From contig SKHV01000085.1 in the NCBI GenBank assembly GCA_007116765.1, positions 1 to 23,972 of the forward strand: a DNA stretch of 23,972 nucleotides, read 5' to 3'. A program made the position numbers and the translations under genes. This document shows, in pieces, positions 8,262-15,587 of the stretch. Under the pieces are notes generated by a model that was not told where the DNA came from, did no database searches, and worked only from the letters and a program-made list of their open reading frames with translations. Positions within the stretch are counted from its first letter, which is position 1. Every line of letters starts with the position of its first letter. Source of the stretch: Prolixibacteraceae bacterium (GTDB lineage Bacteria > Bacteroidota > Bacteroidia > Bacteroidales > Prolixibacteraceae).

Positions 8262-8942
8262 CTATTTATTGTTTCGGGTTAAAATCTGATCGATCATCCC
8301 GTAATCTTTTGCTTCTTTCGCTGTTAGCCAGTAATCCCTGTCAGAGTCACGTTCAATTTTTTCGTAATCTTTGCCCGAGTGTTTGGCTATAATGTCGTAA
8401 AGTTCTTTTTTGAGTTTTAATATTTCGCGGGCAGTAATTTCAATATCGCTGGCCTGGCCTTGTGCGCCACCCATGGGCTGGTGAATCATCACGCGCGAGT
8501 GTGTTAATGCTGAGCGTTTCCCTTTGGCACCTGCTGTAAGCAAAACTGCACCCATCGATGCGGCCATTCCGGTACAAATAGTAGCTATGTCGGAGGTGAT
8601 GAACTGCATAGTGTCATAAATTCCAAGTCCGGCATGCACCGAACCTCCGGGAGTATTCAGGTAAATTTGTATGTCTTTACCCGGGTCGGTTGAATCGAGA
8701 AAAAGCAGTTGAGCCTGAATAATATTGGCTACATAATCGTCAATAGGCACTCCAAGGAAAATAATGCGATCCATCATAAGGCGCGAAAACACGTCCATGG
8801 TTGCGATGTTTAGCTGGCGCTCCTCGATAATGGTTGGCGAAATGTAACTGCCATAGACTGATGATGTATATTTTTCGAGCGAGAGGCTGCTTATTCCCCT
8901 GTGCCCGGTAGCATATTTTTTAAATTCGTTTTGGTCATTCAT
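8262..8942 (-). CDS. clpP: ATP-dependent Clp protease proteolytic subunit ClpP
   Basis: A 226-aa serine peptidase forming the tetradecameric chamber of ClpXP. The triad is S129 (GMAASMGA), H154 (MIHQPMGG) and D203 (DRDYWL); the spacings 25 and 49 equal those of E. coli ClpP (S97/H122/D171). The N-terminus is about 30 residues longer than the mature E. coli enzyme, so a propeptide may be removed. A TAACTTTG promoter box lies about 70 nt upstream and a terminator separates the gene from tig, so clpP-clpX can be expressed independently of trigger factor. Confidence 0.97.
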   Translation of the reverse strand: MNDQNEFKKYATGHRGISSLSLEKYTSSVYGSYISPTIIEERQLNIATMDVFSRLMMDRIIFLGVPIDDYVANIIQAQLLFLDSTDPGKDIQIYLNTPGGSVHAGLGIYDTMQFITSDIATICTGMAASMGAVLLTAGAKGKRSALTHSRVMIHQPMGGAQGQASDIEITAREILKLKKELYDIIAKHSGKDYEKIERDSDRDYWLTAKEAKDYGMIDQILTRNNK

Positions 8943-9010
8943 ATCGAAAGATTTTGTGATTCAACATTTGTATGTAGAAACAGATTATTTATAAAGTTTG
9001 TTTCAGGTGG

Positions 9011-9018
9011 CAAAGTTA
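9011..9018 (-). promoter_or_regulatory. -7 box of the clpP-clpX promoter
   Basis: TAACTTTG on the minus strand fits TAnnTTTG exactly. It would give a 5' leader of roughly 60 nt before the clpP ATG. I see no convincing -33 TTG at the right distance. Confidence 0.45.
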
Positions 9019-9060
9019 GAAAAAAACTTATTAGTATGGGTTTTATTGTTTTTAGAATTA

Positions 9061-9096
9061 CAAAAAGCAAAGCCGGTCAATTTTATTGCCGGCTTT
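9061..9096 (-). terminator. intrinsic terminator downstream of tig
   Basis: AAAGCCGG (9069-9076) pairs with CCGGCTTT (9089-9096); the loop itself contains a CAAT/ATTG pair. On the minus strand the stem is followed by GC and then a run of five T (9062-9066). It begins about 20 nt after the tig stop. Confidence 0.65.
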
Positions 9097-9117
9097 TACT
9101 ACTTTGGTTCTAAAATA

Positions 9118-10473
9118 TTATTTTTCAAAAAGCTTCTCAAATTCTTCTTTCGAAACTTCTTTTTCTTCCACATTCACTTTCGACTTTACAACTTCCATTA
9201 TTTTGTCTTCCATTTTTTTGTTGTACAGTCTGTTTTTGTCTTCTTCTTTTGAAAGCATTTGTTGGGCAAAACCGTCGAGATGTTCTGCCGGCACGTTGAA
9301 CATACCGTATTGTCGGAATTGTGCAGAGGCTACTTCTTTGGCGAGATCAATGATTTCACTTTCCTCTACTTTAAGTTCATTGCTTTTAATTAAGTCGTCT
9401 TTTATTAATTGCCACTTCAGGTCGTCAAGAAAAAGATTGAAGTCGCTTTCGATTTGCTCGTCGGTTATTTCTTTATTGGTAGCTTTTAACCAACGTTTAA
9501 GAAATTCAACAGGAAATTCAATTTTTGTTTTTGAAACAAGAATTTCGCGAGCATCTGCAGCAAATTTGTAATCCGATGAAGGAGCAAACGCTTCGGCTAC
9601 TTCTTCTTTTACTTTTGCTCTGAAAGCTTCTTCGGTAGTTATTTCGGTGTCTTCGCCGTATACGTTTTTGAAAAGCTCTTCGTTAATTTCGGCTGGAACA
9701 AACTTGTTGATTTCCTTAATGGTTATCTTGAAATTTCCATTGGCTTTTTCTACATCTTCTTTTTCAATATTAAGGAGGTAGGCTATTTCGGTATCGTTGG
9801 GATATGCTTTTTTGAGCTCAAAAATTACTTCGTCGTCCACTTTTTTGCCTACGAATTCTTTTTTGATTTCATCGTCTTTAATCACATCAACAGAGATGAG
9901 AGCCATTTCAGCGCTGAGTCCGTCTTCTTTTTCAGTACCCTCGTCGTTAAGCTGAACAATATTTCCGCGTATGGTGCTTTTTTCTTCAGCTGCATCAACC
10001 GGTTTGTTTTCGCCAAAGCGGCTTGCGTAAGCGCTGATATGATCTTCGATCATGTCGTTGGTCACACTTACATTGTACTGGGGATATTTGCTTCGTTTGT
10101 CGAGATTGATTTTTACTTCGGGAGCAAAGCCAATATCAAATATAAATTCAAAATCGGTGTCAGTATCCCAGTTGATTTCTTTTTGTTGCTCTTCGTTTGG
10201 AAGAGGTTCTCCAAGAATATTGAGTTTTTGTTCGATCAGATATTTTGAAAGTTCTTGTGTTAAAAGATTATTAACTTCGTCGACAAGGGCAGCTTTGCCA
10301 TACATTTTTTTGACAAGTCCTGTAGGAATTTTACCTGGACGAAATCCCGGCATGCTCGCTTTCTTTCTGTAATCTTTCAATACATCTTCAACCTTTGCTT
10401 CGTAATCGGCCTTTTCGATGTTAACGCGTATAATGCCGTTTAATTCATCGATGTTTTCCCTGGTAATATTCAT
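9118..10473 (-). CDS. tig: trigger factor
   Basis: A 451-aa ribosome-associated chaperone that binds nascent chains. The ribosome-binding signature GFRPGKIP is at 43-50 (F44-R45-P46), close to its place in other trigger factors. The remaining ~400 residues are highly charged and contain the weakly conserved PPIase-like and C-terminal arm regions usual for Bacteroidota, where trigger factors diverge strongly in sequence. Position next to clpP-clpX is conserved across bacteria and supports the call. ATG start at 10471-10473; a TTTATTTG at 10503-10510 (minus) is a one-mismatch -7 box giving a ~20-nt leader. Confidence 0.93.
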   Translation of the reverse strand: MNITRENIDELNGIIRVNIEKADYEAKVEDVLKDYRKKASMPGFRPGKIPTGLVKKMYGKAALVDEVNNLLTQELSKYLIEQKLNILGEPLPNEEQQKEINWDTDTDFEFIFDIGFAPEVKINLDKRSKYPQYNVSVTNDMIEDHISAYASRFGENKPVDAAEEKSTIRGNIVQLNDEGTEKEDGLSAEMALISVDVIKDDEIKKEFVGKKVDDEVIFELKKAYPNDTEIAYLLNIEKEDVEKANGNFKITIKEINKFVPAEINEELFKNVYGEDTEITTEEAFRAKVKEEVAEAFAPSSDYKFAADAREILVSKTKIEFPVEFLKRWLKATNKEITDEQIESDFNLFLDDLKWQLIKDDLIKSNELKVEESEIIDLAKEVASAQFRQYGMFNVPAEHLDGFAQQMLSKEEDKNRLYNKKMEDKIMEVVKSKVNVEEKEVSKEEFEKLFEK

Positions 10474-10539
10474 ATATTTAGAAACTTAATGATTTTTCTG
10501 ATCAAATAAAATATGCTGTTTCTTTGCCTATTAAACTCA

Positions 10540-10574
10540 AAACCGTCCGGATCCCAAAGGGTTCCAAACGGTTT
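10540..10574 (-). terminator. hairpin downstream of tRNA-Leu, probable terminator
   Basis: AAACCGT (10540-10546) pairs with ACGGTTT (10568-10574), and an inner stem GGATCCC/GGGTTCC with an AAA loop carries one mismatch. It sits 10 nt beyond the tRNA 3' end and before tig. The T-tract is short (TTTT then GAGTTT), so termination is likely but not certain. Confidence 0.5.
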
Positions 10575-10584
10575 GGTTTGTTAG

Positions 10585-10666
10585 TGCGGGCGAAGGGACT
10601 CGAACCCCCACGTCGTGTGACACTAGATCCTAAGTCTAGCGCGTCTACCAATTCCGCCACGCCCGC
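10585..10666 (-). tRNA. tRNA-Leu (anticodon UAG)
   Basis: An 82-nt class II tRNA. The acceptor stem GCGGGCG/CGCCCGC is complete with discriminator A, and CCA is not encoded. The anticodon stem CTAGA/TCTAG encloses the loop CTTAGGA, giving anticodon UAG (CUA/CUN leucine codons). D-arm sequence TGGCGGAATTGGTAGACGC and T-loop GTTCGAGTCCC are standard, with a long variable arm as expected for leucine. Confidence 0.95.
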
Positions 10667-10677
10667 TTTAAGCGGCG

Positions 10678-10708
10678 CAAATATATGTTTTTTTTTTAAT
10701 TTAAACAA
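10678..10708 (-). promoter_or_regulatory. promoter of tRNA-Leu
   Basis: On the minus strand TTG (10706-10708), then 20 nt, then TATATTTG (10678-10685), 11 nt before the mature 5' end of the tRNA. This is the clearest full match to the Bacteroidota promoter pattern in the window. Confidence 0.65.
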
Positions 10709-10737
10709 TTATACGCCTGTTTTCTGATCGAGTTGGA

Positions 10738-11484
10738 TTAATGTTCGAACTTTTCTCGTTTTTTTCTAAGTTCGAAGTTTTGTCCCAGGTAAACTTTTCG
10801 AACCATTTCGTCGGAAGCCAATTCTTCGGCCGATCCTGCCTTGAGTATTTCACCTTCAAACAAAAGGTAGGAGCGATCGGTAATGGCGAGTGTTTCGTGC
10901 ACGTTATGATCGGTTATGAGTATGCCAATGTTTCTGTCTTTCAGGTGATAAACAATATTCTGGATGTCTTCTACGGCTATAGGATCCACACCAGCAAAAG
11001 GTTCGTCGAGCAGTATGAATTTTGGGTCGATAGCCAGTGCACGCGCAATTTCGGTACGTCTTCGTTCACCTCCCGAAAGTTCTATTCCTTTGTTCTTGCG
11101 TACTTTATTCAAGCCAAACTCAGTGATTAGCGATTCTGCTTTTGAGCGCTGATCGGCTTTTGTTAGTTTTGTCATTTCAAGGATTGCCCGAATGTTGTCT
11201 TCTACGGTCATGTGTCTGAAAACCGAAGCTTCCTGTGCCAGGTATCCGATGCCAAGCTTAGCTCTTTTGTAAACAGGCAGTTTGGTAATGTTGGTTTGGT
11301 CAAGAAATATTTCACCGCCGTTGGGACGAACAAGCCCCACTATCATATAAAATGAAGTAGTTTTTCCGGCTCCGTTAGGACCCAATAGCCCTACTATCTC
11401 ACCCTGGTTTACTTCAATCGATACATTATTTACTACTGTGCGCTTACTGTAACGTTTTATGAGGTTTTCGGCTCTTAATTTCAT
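10738..11484 (-). CDS. lptB: LPS export ABC transporter ATP-binding protein LptB
   Basis: A 248-aa cytosolic ATPase that, with LptF/LptG, extracts lipopolysaccharide from the inner membrane and drives it across the Lpt bridge. Walker A GPNGAGKTT at 35-43, Q-loop in YLAQEASVFRHMTVEDN (about 81-97), signature LSGGERRR at 136-143, Walker B ILLDEPFAGVDP with D160/E161, switch H193 in TDHNVHET. GERRR and FAGVDP are characteristic of LptB among ABC ATPases. ATG start. It lies 45 nt after tatC, probably in the same unit; lptF/G are not in the window. Confidence 0.95.
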   Translation of the reverse strand: MKLRAENLIKRYSKRTVVNNVSIEVNQGEIVGLLGPNGAGKTTSFYMIVGLVRPNGGEIFLDQTNITKLPVYKRAKLGIGYLAQEASVFRHMTVEDNIRAILEMTKLTKADQRSKAESLITEFGLNKVRKNKGIELSGGERRRTEIARALAIDPKFILLDEPFAGVDPIAVEDIQNIVYHLKDRNIGILITDHNVHETLAITDRSYLLFEGEILKAGSAEELASDEMVRKVYLGQNFELRKKREKFEH

Positions 11485-11529
11485 TTTGCTATGTTGTTAA
11501 TGCTTCAGAAAATCAGCTTCGGCTTTAAA

Positions 11530-12387
11530 TTATTCATTCATTTTTCGTTGTAGCTTTTTTTCTACAGAACGAGAAATAAAAATACTTATTTCGTAAAGAA
11601 GAATTAGAGGCACACATATAAGCACTTGACTAAAAATATCGGGGGGTGTAATTATTGCGCTTAATATGAGTAATATTACGTAAGCATGCCGACGGTAGTT
11701 GCGCATATACTTAGGCGTGATTAATCCGGCCTTGCTTAAAAATAACACTGCAATGGGTAGTTCAAAGATCACACCGGTGGCAAATGTGACCGAGGTAACA
11801 GTTCCGATGTATGAGCTCAGTTTTATTGTATTCGCTACTTCGAGACTTACATTGTATGAGCCCAGAAAATGAATCGAAAGCGGTGTAATTATATAATAAC
11901 CAAAAAGAACACCGGTAAGAAAAAGTGTAGAGGTATAGAAAACGGTTCCACGGGCATGTTTCGCTTCGTTGCTTTGAAGAGCAGGTTTTATAAAACGCCA
12001 TACTTCCCAAAAAATGTAAGGACTGGCAACAATAAGTCCGGCAACAAGCGAAACTTTAATGTGTGAAAGAAACTGCCCTGCCATATCAATATTCACTATA
12101 TTGAGAGGCGCAGTGTTAATGGCCAGTGCAGTGGAATTGGTGTTAAAAATGGCATTCATCCAGTCGTTTACTTGCGATAAGAGTAAGTTTGTGGGGAATT
12201 CGGGACTTTTAGGTTTTAGAATTACCCTGTCGAAAATAAATTCACGATTTATAAAGGCCAGTACCATAAAAATAAACGCAGCCATTGCCGCGCGCACTAT
12301 GTGCCACCTTAATTCCTCGAGGTGTTCAATAAAAGACATTTCAGTGCCTTCTTCCTTTTCTTTTTTAGTTCTTTTAAAAAACTTCAC
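11530..12387 (-). CDS. tatC: Sec-independent protein translocase subunit TatC
   Basis: A six-span inner-membrane receptor for twin-arginine signal peptides. Visible: the conserved cytosolic EHLEELRWHI at 21-30, a first membrane span about 32-47, SPYIFWEVWRFIKPAL after the long periplasmic loop (the P-Y-x-x-x-E-x-W/F-x-F motif of TatC), and the LSAIITPPDIFSQ segment in the last third. The longest frame begins with GTG (12385-12387, 285 aa), right after an in-frame stop; the ATG at 12337-12339 is the only good alternative and would begin MSFIEHLEELRW. I keep the GTG because Bacteroidota TatC proteins often have a charged N-terminal extension, but this is undecided. tatA is not seen here. Confidence 0.93.
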   Translation of the reverse strand: MKFFKRTKKEKEEGTEMSFIEHLEELRWHIVRAAMAAFIFMVLAFINREFIFDRVILKPKSPEFPTNLLLSQVNDWMNAIFNTNSTALAINTAPLNIVNIDMAGQFLSHIKVSLVAGLIVASPYIFWEVWRFIKPALQSNEAKHARGTVFYTSTLFLTGVLFGYYIITPLSIHFLGSYNVSLEVANTIKLSSYIGTVTSVTFATGVIFELPIAVLFLSKAGLITPKYMRNYRRHAYVILLILSAIITPPDIFSQVLICVPLILLYEISIFISRSVEKKLQRKMNE

Positions 12388-12434
12388 AGGTAATTATTTA
12401 AAGTTGCCAAAATACTTATCAAATAAATAATTCG

Positions 12435-12442
12435 CAAATATA
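12435..12442 (-). promoter_or_regulatory. -7 box of the tatC-lptB promoter
   Basis: TATATTTG on the minus strand, about 48 nt upstream of the GTG start of tatC. No clear -33 TTG at the correct spacing. The rest of the tatC-recQ divergent gap (12388-12630) is AT-rich; for recQ only a one-mismatch TACCTTAG at 12573-12580 was noticed. Confidence 0.45.
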
Positions 12443-12630
12443 CATACTTAATTTAAACCATTTGAATGCCTGAGTTAGACTGAAAGAAAAAAAATCAGGC
12501 TCACGGTTTAATAATTCTTCTATCAATAGTAGAAATAATTCTGAACAATTTTATTTCAAAGCATATAATTGTTACCTTAGTGTTCCGTTTACAAAAACAG
12601 CAAAGAATAATTAGTTAAGATTATTTAACC

Positions 12631-14811
12631 ATGGTAAATTCTCAGTACTTGACTGAACAGCTCCAAAAGCATTTTGGTTTCGATCGTTTTAAAGGCGATC
12701 AGGAAAAAGTAATACAAAGTGTAATGAATGGCAACGACACCTTTGTGTTGATGCCTACAGGTGGAGGCAAATCGTTGTGTTACCAGTTACCTGCACTATT
12801 GCTTGAAGGAACAGCTATAATTATATCGCCTCTGATTGCATTGATGAAAAATCAGGTAGATTCAATAAGAAGTTTTGGAACAGAAGATAAAGTAGCCCAT
12901 TTTTTGAACTCGTCGTTGTCGAAAGCAGCAATAAATGAAGTAAAAGAAGATGTATTGGCAGGCAAAACCAAACTATTGTATGTTGCACCCGAGTCGCTTA
13001 CGAAACAGGATAATATTGATTTCCTTAAGCAGATTACAGTTTCGTTTTATGCAGTTGACGAGGCGCATTGTATTTCGGAATGGGGGCACGACTTCAGGCC
13101 TGAATACCGCCGGATAAAACCCATTGTAGCCGAAATTGGCAAAGCTGCTGTTGTGGCACTTACCGCAACTGCTACAGCAAAAGTTCAGCACGATATTCAG
13201 AAAAACCTGGGAATGCTTAACGCCAATGTGTATAAGTCGAGCTTTAACCGTCCGAATTTATATTATGAAATTCGGCCAAAAGTGAATGCCACTGCTGAAA
13301 TTATTCGTTTTATATCAGCCAATAGTGGCAAGTCAGGTATAATTTATTGCCTGAGTCGTAAAAAAGTTGAGCAACTGGCCGAGAACTTACAGGTTAATGG
13401 AATAAAAGCTCTACCATACCATGCCGGCATGGATGCTGTTACACGTTCAAACCATCAGGATATGTTTTTGATGGAAGATGTGGATGTGATTGTTGCGACC
13501 ATTGCTTTTGGAATGGGAATTGACAAGCCCGATGTGCGTTATGTAATTCACTATGATATACCTAAAAGTTTAGAAGGTTATTATCAGGAAACTGGCCGCG
13601 CCGGTCGTGATGGTGGCGAAGGCAAATGCGTAACCTTTTATAGTTACAAGGATATTCAGAAACTCGAAAAATTTATGCAGGGTAAACCTGTGGCTGAGCA
13701 GGAGATAGGAACACAATTACTTCTTGATACTGTTTCGTATGCCGAATCGTCGGTTTGTCGAAGAAAAATACTTTTACACTATTTTGGAGAAATATATCAG
13801 CATGACAGTTGCCATGCCTGCGATAACTGTCTGCATCCAAAAGAACGGATTGAGGCAAAGAAGGAAATGGTTGTTGCGCTTAATGCCATTCTTACCGTAA
13901 ATCAGAAATACAAAATGGAGCATATTACCCACATATTAACAGGTGATTCAAATGCGGCCATTAAGTCGTTTAAACACGACGAACTTGACATATTTGGCCT
14001 TGGAAAAGATCATGATCCAAGGTTCTGGAATGCCATTTTCAGGCAAGCTATGATTGCCGGTCTTATTAATAAAGACATAGAAAACTATGGTTTACTGAAA
14101 ATGACCGACAAAGGGCGTGCATTTTTAGAAAAACCAAGCTCATTTATGATGGTGAAAAACCACGATTATGAAGCCGCTGCTGCCGAAACTTCAAATGCTC
14201 CGTCGGGAGGAACGGGCGATCCTCAACTTTTTGCAATGCTGAAAGACCTAAGAAAAAAAGTAGCCAAACAAAAAGGACTGCCTCCATTTGTAATTTTCCA
14301 GGATCCATCTCTTTCCGATATGTCTATTCAATATCCGATTACTATGCAGGAGCTCCAGCACATACAGGGAGTAGGGCAAGGGAAAGCTATGCGTTACGGG
14401 AAAGAGTTTGTGGAATTGATTAAAAACCATGTCGCCGAAAACGATATTGTCAGGCCGCAGGATATGGTGGTCAAATCGGTGGCCAAAAAATCAAAGAGCA
14501 AGGTCATCATCATCCAGAATATCGACCGGAAAGTTTCGCTCGATATTATTGCAGAATCGCTGGGAATTGGATTTGAAGACCTTCTTTCTGAGCTTGAGGC
14601 TATTGTGAATTCTGGTACAAAAATCAATATCGATTATCATATTGACGAGGTGATGGATCCCGATACACTCGACGATATTTTTGAATACTTCAGAGAGGAC
14701 TCTGAATCAGGAAGCCTTGAGGAAGCGATTACTGAACTAGGAGAAGAGGAATATTCGGTTGAAGATATTAGACTTGTTCGAATTAAGTTTATTTCTGAGC
14801 TGGGAAATTGA
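12631..14811 (+). CDS. recQ: ATP-dependent DNA helicase RecQ
   Basis: A 726-aa 3'-5' superfamily 2 helicase acting in recombination and repair of stalled forks. Walker A MPTGGGKS at 41-48, DEAH box at 143-146 followed by CISEWGHDFRPEY (aromatic-rich loop), motif VI QETGRAGRDG near 325-334, RecQ zinc site with C376 and C394, C397, C400 (CHACDNC), RQC winged helix to about residue 510, HRDC domain about 533-605, and a C-terminal helix-turn-helix-like tail about 625-726. Length matches Bacteroidota RecQ. ATG start; transcribed away from tatC. Confidence 0.97.
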   Translation: MVNSQYLTEQLQKHFGFDRFKGDQEKVIQSVMNGNDTFVLMPTGGGKSLCYQLPALLLEGTAIIISPLIALMKNQVDSIRSFGTEDKVAHFLNSSLSKAAINEVKEDVLAGKTKLLYVAPESLTKQDNIDFLKQITVSFYAVDEAHCISEWGHDFRPEYRRIKPIVAEIGKAAVVALTATATAKVQHDIQKNLGMLNANVYKSSFNRPNLYYEIRPKVNATAEIIRFISANSGKSGIIYCLSRKKVEQLAENLQVNGIKALPYHAGMDAVTRSNHQDMFLMEDVDVIVATIAFGMGIDKPDVRYVIHYDIPKSLEGYYQETGRAGRDGGEGKCVTFYSYKDIQKLEKFMQGKPVAEQEIGTQLLLDTVSYAESSVCRRKILLHYFGEIYQHDSCHACDNCLHPKERIEAKKEMVVALNAILTVNQKYKMEHITHILTGDSNAAIKSFKHDELDIFGLGKDHDPRFWNAIFRQAMIAGLINKDIENYGLLKMTDKGRAFLEKPSSFMMVKNHDYEAAAAETSNAPSGGTGDPQLFAMLKDLRKKVAKQKGLPPFVIFQDPSLSDMSIQYPITMQELQHIQGVGQGKAMRYGKEFVELIKNHVAENDIVRPQDMVVKSVAKKSKSKVIIIQNIDRKVSLDIIAESLGIGFEDLLSELEAIVNSGTKINIDYHIDEVMDPDTLDDIFEYFREDSESGSLEEAITELGEEEYSVEDIRLVRIKFISELGN

Positions 14812-14840
14812 TTCCCTATAAAAAACTCGAAGTCGGGTAA

Positions 14841-15587
14841 CTATAGGTTCTCAAGTATTTCAACGAGCCTTTTTTTGCGTCGGAGCGAAACCGGAATTTC
14901 CTTTCCCCCTTTCATTATCAAAAAGCCTCCGTCGGTTTTATCGAGTTTAGTAACATAATGAAGGTTTACTAAATGGGAGTGATGTGGTCTGAAAAAACCA
15001 TATTCGGAAAGCATTTCTTCATATTCTTTTAAAACCCTCGACACCATGAGCTTTGTTGAGTTGCTAAAAAAGAATGTCGTATAATTGCTTTCACTTTTGC
15101 AACATACAATATCGCATACATCAACAATATTAATGGCGTCGGATGTTTTTAGCACTATTCGACGGCTTTGAGTTTTTCGCTCGTAATAACTGAAAAAGGT
15201 TTCAACCTGCTCAGGCAATTTTGTGCTGTTTATCGATGAAAGTGCTCTTTCAACTGCATTGCAGAAATCCGACTCGTCAATGGGTTTAAGAATATAGTCG
15301 ATTGCACTGAATCGTATAGCTTTAATTGCAAATTCGTTGTATGCAGTAACAAATATCAGTGCATAATTATAGGGTTCAATTTGCTGAAGGATGTTGAATC
15401 CGGTGCCATCGGTCAGTCTTATATCAAGAATAATTAGGCGGGGCTTGTGTCGGTTTATAAATTCAACCGATTCATTCACAGAACCCAAGCAAGCAAGCAC
15501 TTCTATTTCGTCAAAGTTTTTTTCCAAAATTGAGCGGTTAAGTTCACGCAATTCAGGCTCGTCGTCTACTATTAATGCTTTAATCAT
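14841..15587 (-). CDS. LytTR-family response regulator
   Basis: A receiver domain joined to a LytTR DNA-binding domain. Starting at the ATG 15585-15587 (248 aa): acidic pocket D8-D9, phospho-acceptor D55 in LIILDIRLTDG, switch threonine in FVTAYNE, conserved lysine in DYILKPID; LytTR from about residue 140 to the end, with RPHHSHLVNLHYV and the PVSLRRKKRL tail. A longer frame begins at a TTG (15609-15611), but the ATG overlaps the kinase stop by 8 nt (ATGATTAA), the usual sign of translational coupling, so I choose it. It forms a two-component system with the upstream TPR/LytS-type kinase. Targets are unknown; the two barrel-protein genes upstream are candidates (inference). Confidence 0.93.
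   Translation of the reverse strand: MIKALIVDDEPELRELNRSILEKNFDEIEVLACLGSVNESVEFINRHKPRLIILDIRLTDGTGFNILQQIEPYNYALIFVTAYNEFAIKAIRFSAIDYILKPIDESDFCNAVERALSSINSTKLPEQVETFFSYYERKTQSRRIVLKTSDAINIVDVCDIVCCKSESNYTTFFFSNSTKLMVSRVLKEYEEMLSEYGFFRPHHSHLVNLHYVTKLDKTDGGFLIMKGGKEIPVSLRRKKRLVEILENL

Noticed and set aside
10502..10727. Small open frames on both strands over the tRNA-Leu (one reading AGVAELVDALDLGSS)
   Set aside because: These are translations of the tRNA gene and its complement. The AGVAELVDALDLGSS peptide is a well-known spurious annotation; the cloverleaf explains the sequence.
14812..14840. Terminator between the convergent recQ and LytTR genes
   Set aside because: Only a weak CTATA/TATAG match across a long loop is seen, with no GC-rich stem and no T-run.
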